A program made the translations under genes and the position numbers. This document shows, piece after piece, positions 43,050 to 52,514 of a stretch of DNA of 64,000 bases. Position 1 is the first letter of the stretch; the number at the start of each line of letters is the position of its first letter. The stretch is taken from assembly GCA_020073565.1 (NCBI GenBank), contig JAIQEY010000002.1, forward strand, positions 62,001-126,000, written 5' to 3'. The DNA is from Terriglobia bacterium (GTDB taxonomy: Bacteria; Acidobacteriota; Terriglobia; Terriglobales; Acidobacteriaceae). The notes under the pieces were generated by a model. The model was not told where the DNA came from. It ran no database searches and saw nothing but the letters and a program-made list of their open reading frames with translations.

Positions 43050-44780
43050 ATGCGAGTCCTCCTTCTACATCCCGACGACGCCTTCTGCGGTTCGTGGATA
43101 GCTCAACGATGGGATTCAGTTGTAGATCTCGGACGGGCTCCGAGATCTTTCTACGATGAGTGCAGTGCCAGGCTTGGCATCCCCGTCTTCAGTATTTTTG
43201 ACCTGGCGCGTGAAGTCCAGGACCTGCAGATTTGGCGCGGCCTGCTGGAACTTGGCATGGGACGTGTAATGGACCGATTTGGGATCGACTGGTGGGATGT
43301 GGTCGGTCTTCTGCTGCAGCCGGAGTTGCAGGACGTACGGCTCGCCCTTCGGCTGGCTGAGAAACTCAGCGGATGTCGCACACTCGTAGCGAGCCGGCCT
43401 TCCATGATCGCGGACGCGATGCAACTCCAGTTGGGAATACCGCTGGAAGTTCTGCACCGGGGAGTGGGGAAGCGTCTGGTGGCCAGCGTTCTGCGCCGGG
43501 GCCGCGCGGCGGCGAATCTGAGTCTTGCGCAATTGCGGCAAGTCATTTTCGACAAGTACGACCCGCGGTACGGCTGGCGTAAGAAGATCGCGAGGCTACC
43601 GCGGAGATCGTCGGAGCCCGTCGTTTTGCTGCCGACCGCGTACTCCAACGTCACAAAAACCGCCCTCAGTTACGCCCGAGTTCTGCCGGAGCAGAGATTT
43701 CTCCTGGTGCTCGCCCGCGAGTCCGGAGAGGTGTCGCCGGTTCCAGGAAATGTGCAGACGGCGAATCTGGCAGCCTTCGCGACCGGGAAAGGCGACAGGG
43801 AGGAACTGCAAACATTAGAAGTCCGCTGGAAGCAGATGGAGCAGTCGTTGCGTGAGCATCCGGAATTCAGGTTGCCGATCCAGATCGGGATTTTGAAAAA
43901 GGGGCCGCGCTGGTTGCGCTGGGGGCTTCCGGTACGCGATGCATGGAACCAGGTTTTTGAGACGCGCTCGGTGGTGGGCTGCCTGAGCGCCGACGATTCA
44001 AATCCCTACACGCGGATTCCGCTCCTGCTGGCGAGGCAGCGGGGAATTCCGGCGGTCGCTTGCCATCACGGAGCGCTCGATTGCCGCATGGCATTCAAGA
44101 AGCTGCAGTTTTCGAACTATCTGGCCAAGGGTGAGATGGAGCGTGATTATCTGGAACGAATCTGCGGGGTCGATGCTGGCCGGATTCAGGTCGGGGCGAC
44201 GCCAGCCCCACCGCGAGAAAATCCTTCACTCTGGAGCGAGCGCGCTCCCTGGATCGTGTTTTTCACGGAGCCTTATGAGACGGACCTCTGGCGAGTGGAG
44301 GCGATTTATCGAGAGGTGTTGCCGCGCCTTTGTGCGGCCGCGCGCAAGTCGGGGAAGAGGGTGGTTCTGAAGGTGCATCCGTTTGAGAGCGCCCGGCAGC
44401 GGCGCCGGCTGGTGAAGCGGATTCTGAGCAAGGAGGATCAGAAACTGGTGAACGTGACGGATGCCCTGCTCTCGCGTGAGATTCTCCAGAAGACTTGGTG
44501 CGCCGTGACAGTTGAATCGACTGTAGCGTTCGAATGCGCATCGGCCGGGATCCCTGCTTTCCTATGTGGATGGTTGCGGCACGCGTATGCCGGATACGCT
44601 CCGCAATATGCCCGCTTCGACGTGGGACAGATGCTGGAATCTCCGGACGACCTGCTGCGTATCCCAGGGACCCTGCGCGCGGCGATTCCAGCTCTGGACA
44701 CCGCAAGCCGCCTGGTGCAGGCGATTTCTCCACCGGCGTTGTCGGCACTTCTCTGCCAGCCGCCGAGCGGTTTGAGATAA
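43050..44780 (+). CDS. Probable GT-B-type glycosyltransferase, unassigned family
   Basis: 576 residues from the ATG at 43050, where a natural beta-strand start (MRVLLLHPDDAFCG) begins; the frame opens from a TTG at 42963 without a ribosome-binding site. I do not recognise a named family. The C-terminal half looks like a nucleotide-sugar-binding GT-B lobe, similar in outline to CDP-glycerol glycerophosphotransferase and surface-carbohydrate proteins: KVHPFES, VTVESTVAFECASAGIPAFLCG and CHHGALD. Its place directly after pseI makes it the best candidate for the transferase that adds the nonulosonate to its acceptor. That role is inference. Confidence 0.6.
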   Translation: MRVLLLHPDDAFCGSWIAQRWDSVVDLGRAPRSFYDECSARLGIPVFSIFDLAREVQDLQIWRGLLELGMGRVMDRFGIDWWDVVGLLLQPELQDVRLALRLAEKLSGCRTLVASRPSMIADAMQLQLGIPLEVLHRGVGKRLVASVLRRGRAAANLSLAQLRQVIFDKYDPRYGWRKKIARLPRRSSEPVVLLPTAYSNVTKTALSYARVLPEQRFLLVLARESGEVSPVPGNVQTANLAAFATGKGDREELQTLEVRWKQMEQSLREHPEFRLPIQIGILKKGPRWLRWGLPVRDAWNQVFETRSVVGCLSADDSNPYTRIPLLLARQRGIPAVACHHGALDCRMAFKKLQFSNYLAKGEMERDYLERICGVDAGRIQVGATPAPPRENPSLWSERAPWIVFFTEPYETDLWRVEAIYREVLPRLCAAARKSGKRVVLKVHPFESARQRRRLVKRILSKEDQKLVNVTDALLSREILQKTWCAVTVESTVAFECASAGIPAFLCGWLRHAYAGYAPQYARFDVGQMLESPDDLLRIPGTLRAAIPALDTASRLVQAISPPALSALLCQPPSGLR

Positions 44781-44874
44781 TCTGAAACAACAATTCGTCA
44801 GCCAGAAAAGACGCACGCTCAAAATCGTTGCGTAACGGTTGCTCTGAGGAATCCTTAATTCGCGTCCACGGCGC

Positions 44875-45945
44875 ATGCTAACTGTTTTTACCCCATCTTT
44901 CGCAGATGAAGCGAACACGAACGCGCAGAACCTGACGGTGAAAGAGATCGTGAGTCGTCTTCCGCCGGATCGGTTCAGGGTGATTCTTCTTTCCCAGGGA
45001 TCTCCCGATCCGCGCATTGCCGCTCGCCAGAACACAGAGCTATTGCGATGGTCTCGTCATGGAAACACCGCGCGGTGGCTTACGCGCGTGCTGCTCTCCA
45101 AGATCGACATCTACTTTTTTCCACGCGAGGGCCCCCTCGACAGGTTGTTTCTCTTCCTGCGGCGCTCCTTGGGACTTCCGATTACCCTTGTGACTTACAT
45201 CGTCATGGCTCTCGATGAAATCCCAGTCACGGCAACCTTGACACGGGCGATTCGGGAGGCCGACCACGTCGTAGGAAACTCCTCGCATGTGGCGAAGACC
45301 GTAGAGGACCGCTTCGGAGTTGCAGCCGGGACAATTTGCGATGGTGTCAGTCGCGAAGTGTTCTACCCGCCGGCGGAGCTTGGGCGGCGTCGATCCAAGA
45401 TCACCGTGCTCTATGCTGGATCATTCCAGGCGCGGAAGCGGGTGGATCTTGTCATCCGCGAGGCTGCGCAATGGCCTGACGTTGATTTCCGGCTCGCGGG
45501 AAAAGGCGAGGAAGAGGGAAGGTGCCGCGCGCTGGTCAGCGATCTCGCCTGTGACAATGTGACTTTTGTAGGCCATCTCTCCCAGCAGGCCCTTGCTCAG
45601 GAAATGCGCCAGGCCGACTTGTTCCTCTTCCCGAGTGTTCGGGAGGGGCATCCCCAGGTTCTCGTCCAGGCGGCTGCCTGCGGACTGCCCGTCATCGCGA
45701 TGGACCTGTATAAGCCAGACTACGTCGTCTCGGACGAAACCGGGTACTTGGTAAAATCGGACGACGAACTGTCGCATAAGGTACGTTTGCTCTTGACCGA
45801 TCAGGACCTGCGGCTCAGGATGTCTGCCGCTGCGGCTCGACACGCCTTGCAATTTGACTGGGACAGAGTTACCCGCGACTGGGAGCGGGTATTTACCAAG
45901 GCGAGCGGCAAACGAGGCAAGAGAACAAGCTGGATGGATCGTTGA
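44875..45945 (+). CDS. GT4 family glycosyltransferase
   Basis: 356 residues from an ATG at 44875. A two-lobed GT-B enzyme: the C-terminal donor-binding lobe has VLYAGSFQARKRVDLVI, LFLFPSVREGHPQVLVQAAACGLPVIA (the EX7E-type region) and a helical tail. It is a retaining family using nucleotide sugars on the cytoplasmic face; the specific sugar is unknown. Its last codons overlap the flippase start by 4 nt. Confidence 0.87.
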   Translation: MLTVFTPSFADEANTNAQNLTVKEIVSRLPPDRFRVILLSQGSPDPRIAARQNTELLRWSRHGNTARWLTRVLLSKIDIYFFPREGPLDRLFLFLRRSLGLPITLVTYIVMALDEIPVTATLTRAIREADHVVGNSSHVAKTVEDRFGVAAGTICDGVSREVFYPPAELGRRRSKITVLYAGSFQARKRVDLVIREAAQWPDVDFRLAGKGEEEGRCRALVSDLACDNVTFVGHLSQQALAQEMRQADLFLFPSVREGHPQVLVQAAACGLPVIAMDLYKPDYVVSDETGYLVKSDDELSHKVRLLLTDQDLRLRMSAAAARHALQFDWDRVTRDWERVFTKASGKRGKRTSWMDR

Positions 45946-47363
45946 GCATCTCTAAACCCTTATTGCGTTATGGCGGTTTCGTGCTGTCGGCCACAACGGC
46001 CCGCATCGTGGGCACACTGCTCACGGCAGCCACCTTTCCGTACTTGGTGCGGCGCCTCGGGGTTGAGGTCTATGGGCTGTGGAGCTACGTCGTGGCTGTG
46101 TGTGCATTCACCGGGCTGATCGCGAACCCGGGCCTCACAACTTACTTGGCGCAGCAGGTGGCGGCTCGGCGCACGGCCGCTTCGGAGGCTGTCTCCGATG
46201 TTCTCGTCCTTCGCGGCCTGGCCAGCGGAGTCGCGGCGGTTGCAGTTTTGATCGTGGCTCGGTTCGAGGTTCGCCCGGATGTCCGTTTGCTCCTGGAATT
46301 CTACGGAGTGGCCTCAGTTGTAATCGGCTCGATGTCGTTGGATTTTCTCTTGCCGTCGATGGAATTCTTCTACCTGCAATCGTTTGTGTCGATCGCACAA
46401 CAGAGTCTGTATGCTGCCGGCATATTCATTTTTGTTCGATCTCCAAGGGATGTGGTCTGGGTACCAATCAGCATTCTCGGCTCTTCGCTGTTGACCAGTG
46501 TGGTCGGCTGGGTTGCCTTGGGGCGAGCCGGGTTTCGATTTCGACTGTCGATTGCGCCGCGCCGCTGGGTTGCGATTTTGGGCCCCAGTCTGCATTACGC
46601 GGGCTCTTCGCTGATGTCGAGCCTGTATCATCGCAGCGGACACCTGGCGGTGCGGTGGTATCTGGGTGAGCATGCACTGGGACTGTATGCTGCCGCCACT
46701 CGCCTGGCGGACGTGCTACGCAATTTTCTGTCCGTCATTCAGAGTGTCCTGATGCCGCGCATGGCCTTGCGCGCAGATTCCCCCGAGAGTATGGCCCGGC
46801 TGACCCGGATTGCTGCCTCAGTTTTGGCGTTATTCGGTGTCCCCCTGGCGGTCGGGGGCATAGTGACTGCCCCCATTGTGGTTCCGTGGCTGCTTGGATC
46901 TCAGTTGCAGGAAGCGGCACGCGCATTTGAGTGGGTGGCTCCCTATCTCGTCACCGCTCCGGCTGCCGCCCTGTTTGCGGGCACGATTCTTTATGCCAGT
47001 GGTCGTCATCGCGCCTATCTCCTGTCCACGTTGGTAGGCGCGGTGACCGCGATCGCCCTTTACGCAGTCCTCCCGCCGTTCTTTGGAATCGCCGGCGCCT
47101 GCGTAGCGTTTGTGTTGGGCGAATTGGGTGTGGCAGTCTCCGCCTTTTTGTTATGTCCTCCGAGCGTGCGGGCTGCTGCCAACACCCCGTTACTAGGCAC
47201 TGCTATGATCGCGAGTCTGGTCATGGCCGCTGCGTTATGCGTGTCCCTTCACATTCACTTACCTCCGTGGGGTGTAGTCGCGATGGGCTGTGCCGTTTAC
47301 TTTGTTAGCTGCGGCAGCATCGGACACAAGCTGCTGAAGAAGGAAGCTCAAGGTATCTCATGA
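45942..47363 (+). CDS. Wzx-like lipid-linked oligosaccharide flippase
   Basis: 473 residues from a TTG at 45942, overlapping the upstream stop by 4 nt. About twelve to fourteen hydrophobic helices are spread over the whole length. The N-terminal FPYLVRRLGVEVYGLWSYVV is characteristic of the polysaccharide-biosynthesis/MATE-like flippase family. It would move undecaprenyl-linked repeat units to the periplasmic side, where the Wzy-like proteins act. It overlaps the next gene by 4 nt. Confidence 0.9.
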   Translation: MSISKPLLRYGGFVLSATTARIVGTLLTAATFPYLVRRLGVEVYGLWSYVVAVCAFTGLIANPGLTTYLAQQVAARRTAASEAVSDVLVLRGLASGVAAVAVLIVARFEVRPDVRLLLEFYGVASVVIGSMSLDFLLPSMEFFYLQSFVSIAQQSLYAAGIFIFVRSPRDVVWVPISILGSSLLTSVVGWVALGRAGFRFRLSIAPRRWVAILGPSLHYAGSSLMSSLYHRSGHLAVRWYLGEHALGLYAAATRLADVLRNFLSVIQSVLMPRMALRADSPESMARLTRIAASVLALFGVPLAVGGIVTAPIVVPWLLGSQLQEAARAFEWVAPYLVTAPAAALFAGTILYASGRHRAYLLSTLVGAVTAIALYAVLPPFFGIAGACVAFVLGELGVAVSAFLLCPPSVRAAANTPLLGTAMIASLVMAAALCVSLHIHLPPWGVVAMGCAVYFVSCGSIGHKLLKKEAQGIS

Positions 47364-48085
47364 CGCTCAATCGAGAGTCCAGCGCGGTCCGTCGTTCTGA
47401 ACCCGAACCTCGGATCCGTGGCATGGACTTGATTCGCCCGTCACTTCGTGATTTCGCGTACCTTGACTGTCGCCGCCGCGCAGAGTTGATCGCCGAGGAA
47501 GCACAGAAGTTATCGCCTCCAGTCCAAACGCTTCTCGATATCGGCGGGAAAGGGAAACCGTACGCCTGTTTTTTCACAGGCCGGGCGAAGAATCATTTCG
47601 TTTTGGATATCGCACCGGCGAATTCCGTGGACGTGGTCGGCGATGGCCGGGTTATGCCCTTCGCTGACGCTGCTGTGGATGTGGTCCTCTGCACCCAGGT
47701 GCTTGAGCACATCCCCGATCCGATCCCGGTAATTGGCGAGATCCGGCGAGTGTTGAGACCCGGCGGAAAACTGATGTTGAGCGTGCCTGCTATTTTTCCC
47801 CAGCACGGTTTTCCTGGGGATTACTGGCGATACATGCCACAAGGGCTGGCATGGATACTGCGAGATTTTCACAGTGTGGCCATCCAAGGCGAGGCCGGAA
47901 CCGTTCCCAGCATCTTCCTGGTTGTCAACGTGTATTTGCAGTTGCTCTGCAGCCCATGGCCCTGGCTGCTCGAACTGCTTCGTTGGACTGTTTGTCCCCT
48001 CAACAACCTGGCTGGACTGTTGGCAGGAAAGGTCTACCGGGGAAATCAGTTCGCAAGCAACTACTTCGTTGTGGCCGTGCGATAG
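47360..48085 (+). CDS. SAM-dependent methyltransferase (class I, type 11)
   Basis: 241 residues. SAM-binding motif I is LLDIGGKGKPY near 55-65, the acidic end of strand 2 is in FVLDIAPANSVDVVGD, and motif II/III is VVLCTQVLEHIPDP with LRPGGKLMLSVPAIFPQHGF. The long C-terminal helical part is typical of cluster-specific sugar or lipid methyltransferases. It probably caps or decorates the glycan. It overlaps the flippase gene by 4 nt. Confidence 0.85.
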   Translation: MTLNRESSAVRRSEPEPRIRGMDLIRPSLRDFAYLDCRRRAELIAEEAQKLSPPVQTLLDIGGKGKPYACFFTGRAKNHFVLDIAPANSVDVVGDGRVMPFADAAVDVVLCTQVLEHIPDPIPVIGEIRRVLRPGGKLMLSVPAIFPQHGFPGDYWRYMPQGLAWILRDFHSVAIQGEAGTVPSIFLVVNVYLQLLCSPWPWLLELLRWTVCPLNNLAGLLAGKVYRGNQFASNYFVVAVR

Positions 48086-48151
48086 GATGAGACGCGGATG
48101 GGGTGCGTTGTCGAACGCAGCTCGCCGCGACAGACGATGCATTGACCTCTC

Positions 48152-49945
48152 ATGGAGCCCAGAGAAGACTTGAGACCGAACTTCTTCACGGTAGCTGTTG
48201 TCGTGCTGCTGACTCTGATAGCGGTCGGGCGCATCGTGCTCACCTATCGGGTGACCTCCGTCGCCTGGGATGAACCCTGCCACATCGCCGCCGGACTTGA
48301 GTGGATCGACAGGGGGACCTACACATTGGACCCAATTCATCCACCCTTGTCTCGCGTGGCGATAGGGCTTCCTCTTTACTTGGCCGGAGCGAGGATGCCA
48401 AAGTTTCCGGACGAAAATCTCCGCCACCACGACTATTACGAGGTCGGAACAAGAATTCTTTACGACGGCGGACACTATTTTCGAAATCTGTTTCTGGCCC
48501 GCCTGGGAGTTCTTCCTTCTTTCATATTCCTGACGATCTTGGTTTTCTGGTGGACGCATCGCATATTTGGGAGCATCGCAGCAGTGGCAGCCGTTGTTCT
48601 GTTCACGACGACTCCCTCGATCTTGGCGTTTGCCGGCTTGGCGTATACCGACATGACGACAGCCTGCACACAGTTTGCGGCGCTGTTTGCGCTGGCCGCT
48701 TGGATGCAAAAACCTAGCTTCGGCCGAACCGCGCTCTTAGGACTTGCGCTTGGCTTGGCACTGTTGTCCAAAATGACGACGTTGTTGTTTCTGCCGGCGT
48801 GCACGATCGGAATCCTTCTTTGCAAATGGATTGTGGGTGAACCGCCAGGGCCGTTGCCGGACAATTCCGCGCGTGTTGGCGCGAAACCGCATTGGATGTC
48901 AAAACTTACCATCGTTGCGGCGATTGCCGTGGTTGTACTGTGGGGAGGATACCGATTCTCCGTTGGCCATGTTCAGGAAAGCATGGGTCTCACTCCTCAA
49001 TCGATGCCGTCATTTCAGCACTTTCCCGGTCCCGTGAGAAATTTCGCGCGTAAAGCCGTGATGTTGGACTGGGAGGTTCCGGCTCCCGCGTTAATTCATG
49101 GCCTCTCAATCGCGTGGATCGTCAACAAGATGCGTTTGCCCTCGTACATGTTGGGGACTACGACCAATGGAGGACTGTGGTATTTCTTTTTCGTCGCGTT
49201 GGCGGTGAAGGCGCCTTTGCCGCTCCTGGCGTTGTGGGCAGCGGGTATGGCTTCTTTGGGGGCAGCAATTCGACGAAAGGATTGGATGCCACTTGCTCCC
49301 GCGATCGCGCTGATCATGGTTCTCATCGCAGCCATTGCTGTGCAGTACAAGGAGGGAGTTAGGCACATCCTGGTTGTGTTTCCACTGCTTGCGGTGGTTG
49401 CCGGACATGGGGCTGCGGTGCTGTGGAGATCGACAGGAATCTGGCGGGTTTGGGGAAGGGCAGCAGTGGTGAGCCTGGTCGTTTGGCAGTGTGCGTCGAG
49501 TATTCGGGCCGGTCGCGATTTCATTTCCTACTACAATGTGCTGGCAGGTCGTGACCCCAGCAGAATCTACTTGACAGGGTGCGATTTGGACTGTGGACAG
49601 GATATCTATCGGTTGGCCGAGGCGGTTCGCAGGCGGAACATCTCTACGTTGAATATTGCCGTCTGGAGCAGTTCCGACATTTACCAGATGGGATTGCCGA
49701 AACTCGAGTTACTGCAGCCGTACCAGCCAGTCACTGGATGGGTTGCTATCAGTATCCGCTCCCTGCAATTAGCCCAGGCCTTCCACACGTCGTACCCACA
49801 GGATGCATTCTCCTGGCTCCAGCGATACCGCCCAGTGGAACAGGTGGGCAGGACAATATTCCTGTATTACGTTCCTGAAAGCAGCCAGCCCACGTCAACG
49901 CCAGCCACGGAACACCCTGCACAGCCAGGGTCAGCAAGTCCATGA
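48152..49945 (+). CDS. GT39-like membrane glycosyltransferase
   Basis: 597 residues with about ten to twelve membrane helices. The first extracytoplasmic loop has the acidic pair and following residues of GT-C enzymes (VAWDEPCHIAAGLEWIDRG, LDPIHPPLSRVAIGLPLYLAG). A later loop (VQESMGLTPQ...) and a C-terminal soluble part (about 480-570, GCDLDCGQDIYRLAEAVRRR) complete the typical PMT_2 layout. It would transfer a sugar from a polyprenyl-phosphate donor in the periplasm. It overlaps the next GT4 gene by 4 nt. Confidence 0.82.
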   Translation: MEPREDLRPNFFTVAVVVLLTLIAVGRIVLTYRVTSVAWDEPCHIAAGLEWIDRGTYTLDPIHPPLSRVAIGLPLYLAGARMPKFPDENLRHHDYYEVGTRILYDGGHYFRNLFLARLGVLPSFIFLTILVFWWTHRIFGSIAAVAAVVLFTTTPSILAFAGLAYTDMTTACTQFAALFALAAWMQKPSFGRTALLGLALGLALLSKMTTLLFLPACTIGILLCKWIVGEPPGPLPDNSARVGAKPHWMSKLTIVAAIAVVVLWGGYRFSVGHVQESMGLTPQSMPSFQHFPGPVRNFARKAVMLDWEVPAPALIHGLSIAWIVNKMRLPSYMLGTTTNGGLWYFFFVALAVKAPLPLLALWAAGMASLGAAIRRKDWMPLAPAIALIMVLIAAIAVQYKEGVRHILVVFPLLAVVAGHGAAVLWRSTGIWRVWGRAAVVSLVVWQCASSIRAGRDFISYYNVLAGRDPSRIYLTGCDLDCGQDIYRLAEAVRRRNISTLNIAVWSSSDIYQMGLPKLELLQPYQPVTGWVAISIRSLQLAQAFHTSYPQDAFSWLQRYRPVEQVGRTIFLYYVPESSQPTSTPATEHPAQPGSASP

Positions 49946-51093
49946 TCCGAAAGACCGTCATCATAACCGAGATTATCGCCCCTTATCGTATTCCTGTTTT
50001 CAATACGCTTGCGCGCTGCACCGGGGTGGATCTGCACGTCATTTTTCTGGCAGAAACCGACAGAACGCTGCGCCAGTGGCGCATATATACCGATGAGATC
50101 CTTTTTTCACATGAGGTACTGCCTTCCTGGCGGTGGCGTGCGTGGATACACAATTTCCTCGTGAATCGTCGCTTGTGGTCTGCATTAAATGCAGCGAATC
50201 CCCAGACCATCCTCTGTGGCGGCTACAACTACCTTGCGTACTGGGAAGCCCTCTGGTGGGCTCGCTGGCGCAATGTGCGTTTCGTCCTGTGGACCGAGAG
50301 TAACCAGCACGACAAAAGATCTGGACTCGCTGGTGTGGAATGGCTGAAGCGATATTTTGTACGTTCTTGTAATGCCTTTGTCGTGCCAGGAAAATCTTCG
50401 TTTGACTATCTCCGAACCCTCGGAGCCAGCGACCATGCTATCTTCACTGCGCCCAATGCCGTCGACGGCGCATTTTTTGCGACACAGGCGGAGGAAGTGA
50501 AGCGCCAACCGGCCGCATTTCGAGAGAGGTTCGGGCTTCCGCGCCGGTTCATCTTGTTTGTGGGAAGGTTGGTTCGGGAAAAAGGTGTCTTTGATCTCAT
50601 CCAGGCCTATGCCAAACTAGGGAGCGACCTTCGATCGGAGGTTGGCTTGGTGTTTGCCGGAGACGGAGCCTCCAAGGAGGCCCTCGCCGAACAGGCAAAG
50701 CAGATTGAACCGGGTGTGATTTGCTTTCCAGGATTTGTGCAGCGGGAAGACCTAGCCGGCTTATATGGTCTGGCGGAAGCCCTCACTCTGCCCACACATA
50801 GCGACCCCTGGGGGCTGGTGGTGAACGAAGCAATGGCGTGCGGGCTTCCGATTGTGGTGACGAATGTCGCAGGTTGTGCGAGCGATTTGGTGGTGGAAGG
50901 CTGGAACGGCTGTGTCGTTCCGCCAGCAGACCCCAGCAGACTCAGTGCGGCGATCCGTTCATTACTGTCCCAACCGGAGATGACTCGACAGATGAGAGCG
51001 CGAAGTCTTGAGCGCATTCAGGCCTATTCGCCTCAACGTTGCGCCGATGGCTTGGCGGCAGCTGCATTCGCACCAGGCGCGGAGAGCCGATGA
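49942..51093 (+). CDS. GT4 family glycosyltransferase
   Basis: 383 residues. N-lobe with VIITEIIAPYRIPVFNTLAR. C-lobe with FILFVGRLVREKGVFDLIQA, and the donor site around LPTHSDPWGLVVNEAMACGLP. This end motif (EPWGLVxNEAM) is common in capsule glycosyltransferases. Acts on the cytoplasmic side. It overlaps genes on both sides by 4 nt, so the group 48152-53689 is a tight translational chain. Confidence 0.88.
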   Translation: MIRKTVIITEIIAPYRIPVFNTLARCTGVDLHVIFLAETDRTLRQWRIYTDEILFSHEVLPSWRWRAWIHNFLVNRRLWSALNAANPQTILCGGYNYLAYWEALWWARWRNVRFVLWTESNQHDKRSGLAGVEWLKRYFVRSCNAFVVPGKSSFDYLRTLGASDHAIFTAPNAVDGAFFATQAEEVKRQPAAFRERFGLPRRFILFVGRLVREKGVFDLIQAYAKLGSDLRSEVGLVFAGDGASKEALAEQAKQIEPGVICFPGFVQREDLAGLYGLAEALTLPTHSDPWGLVVNEAMACGLPIVVTNVAGCASDLVVEGWNGCVVPPADPSRLSAAIRSLLSQPEMTRQMRARSLERIQAYSPQRCADGLAAAAFAPGAESR

Positions 51094-52514
51094 AACTGGA
51101 CAAGCCACTTCTGGTGCTCGGAGCCATTCTAGGTTCGCTCTTCGCCCTTTACTTCGTCTATTCCCATTTGTCCTATTTTGGCGACGTTTCTTTCCTGGGT
51201 GGGATCCTGATGTTGGAGATCATCATCGGGTGCCTCTGGAAATTCGATGAGCGTTTCTTCCTCTTGGTGATGAGCGTGTTTTGTTTGGCGGGGATGAATC
51301 TGCCAATACGAAGTGCCGGGACTTCGGGACGGTGGGTGGTTTTGGCTGCCGGGGCGGCCGTGGGATATGTCATTTGGATGAAGACTCCGCGCCGTCATTT
51401 TGGTGCGTTTCATTTGATCGCGCTGTTTTGTGTTTGCGCCGCGTTTGTCTCCGCGACGGTTTCGCCGTTTCTGCAAATGGCGATGTTAAAGGCCCTCAGC
51501 CTGCTCCTCCTCTTTTTGTACGGTTCCGCGGGTGCTCGCCTGGCTGTGGTCGGTCGTGAAAACCGTTTTTTTGAGGGCCTGCTATGGGGCTGCGAGATCG
51601 CCGTCTATGCCACGCTAGCCTGTTACTTTGTCCTGGACCTCAGTGTCTGGGGGAACCCGAACTCCCTCGGGGCCGCGATGAGCATTGGAGTGTTCCCGGT
51701 CCTGTTGTGGGGATGGCTCACCAGCGATGCTGGTGTGGCTCGTTGGCGCAGGTTAGCGGCGCTGCTGCTTTGCAGCTACCTTGTATTTTTCAGTTCCGCC
51801 CGCGCCGGGATGGCTGCGGTGATCATGGTCACGCTGGTGTTTTGCCTCGGCTTGCGTCAATACCGGCTTCTGCTCAAGGCCGCGGGGCTGTCTCTTTGCC
51901 TGGTGGCGGCGACCGGGATGGTAGCTCCCACGGCCTTATATCAGTCCTTCGCAAACCTTAAGGATGCCGTTCTCTATAAAGGACATAAGGAAGAGGGCAT
52001 GCTAGGGTCGCGACGGACGCCTTGGGAAAGGACGGCAGCCAGCATCAAGGAACATCCGTTATTCGGAACCGGATACGGCACGAGTCCAACCGGGGAGGAT
52101 CCTGGTTTCGATTTCGGAAAGTTCTCTTCCAGCTCCGAGACGGCCCGCGAACACGGTAGCAGCTACATGACAATTGCGGAGTGGGTGGGACTTTTGGGAG
52201 TGGTGCCCTTCGTCATGCTGATGGGGCTGACGGCACTCAACATAGGGAGAGTGTGGGTTTGGATGCGCAAGACGGCCAACCCCTATCACTATTCAATACC
52301 GTTGGCGATGGTGTTGCTGGCGGGCTTTGTTCACGCCACCTTCGAAGACTGGCTCTTTGCGGTGGGGTCATACCCGTGCGTGTATTTCTGGGCGTTTGCT
52401 TTTATGCTGGCCGACTTTGTCCCCGCCGGTGACCCAGCTCTGGTCTCGCGCGTGGTGCCCCGTGTTTCGCATCCGGCAGCACCCGGTCTGGGAGCAATTG
52501 CGCCCAGCCGATGA
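51090..52514 (+). CDS. Second O-antigen ligase / Wzy-like membrane protein
   Basis: 474 residues from the ATG at 51090, which overlaps the upstream stop (ATGA); the longer frame to 51039 is less likely. Ten to twelve helices with a large periplasmic loop containing HPLFGTGYGTSPTG and EHGSSYMTIAEWVGLLGVVPF, the Wzy_C pattern. It is the more likely polymerase of the rightward locus, since it lies among its glycosyltransferases. It overlaps the next gene by 4 nt. Confidence 0.83.
   Translation: MKLDKPLLVLGAILGSLFALYFVYSHLSYFGDVSFLGGILMLEIIIGCLWKFDERFFLLVMSVFCLAGMNLPIRSAGTSGRWVVLAAGAAVGYVIWMKTPRRHFGAFHLIALFCVCAAFVSATVSPFLQMAMLKALSLLLLFLYGSAGARLAVVGRENRFFEGLLWGCEIAVYATLACYFVLDLSVWGNPNSLGAAMSIGVFPVLLWGWLTSDAGVARWRRLAALLLCSYLVFFSSARAGMAAVIMVTLVFCLGLRQYRLLLKAAGLSLCLVAATGMVAPTALYQSFANLKDAVLYKGHKEEGMLGSRRTPWERTAASIKEHPLFGTGYGTSPTGEDPGFDFGKFSSSSETAREHGSSYMTIAEWVGLLGVVPFVMLMGLTALNIGRVWVWMRKTANPYHYSIPLAMVLLAGFVHATFEDWLFAVGSYPCVYFWAFAFMLADFVPAGDPALVSRVVPRVSHPAAPGLGAIAPSR

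Noticed and set aside
47510..48709. Minus-strand ORF of 399 codons
   Set aside because: It lies opposite the methyltransferase and GT39-like genes and has no recognisable domain.
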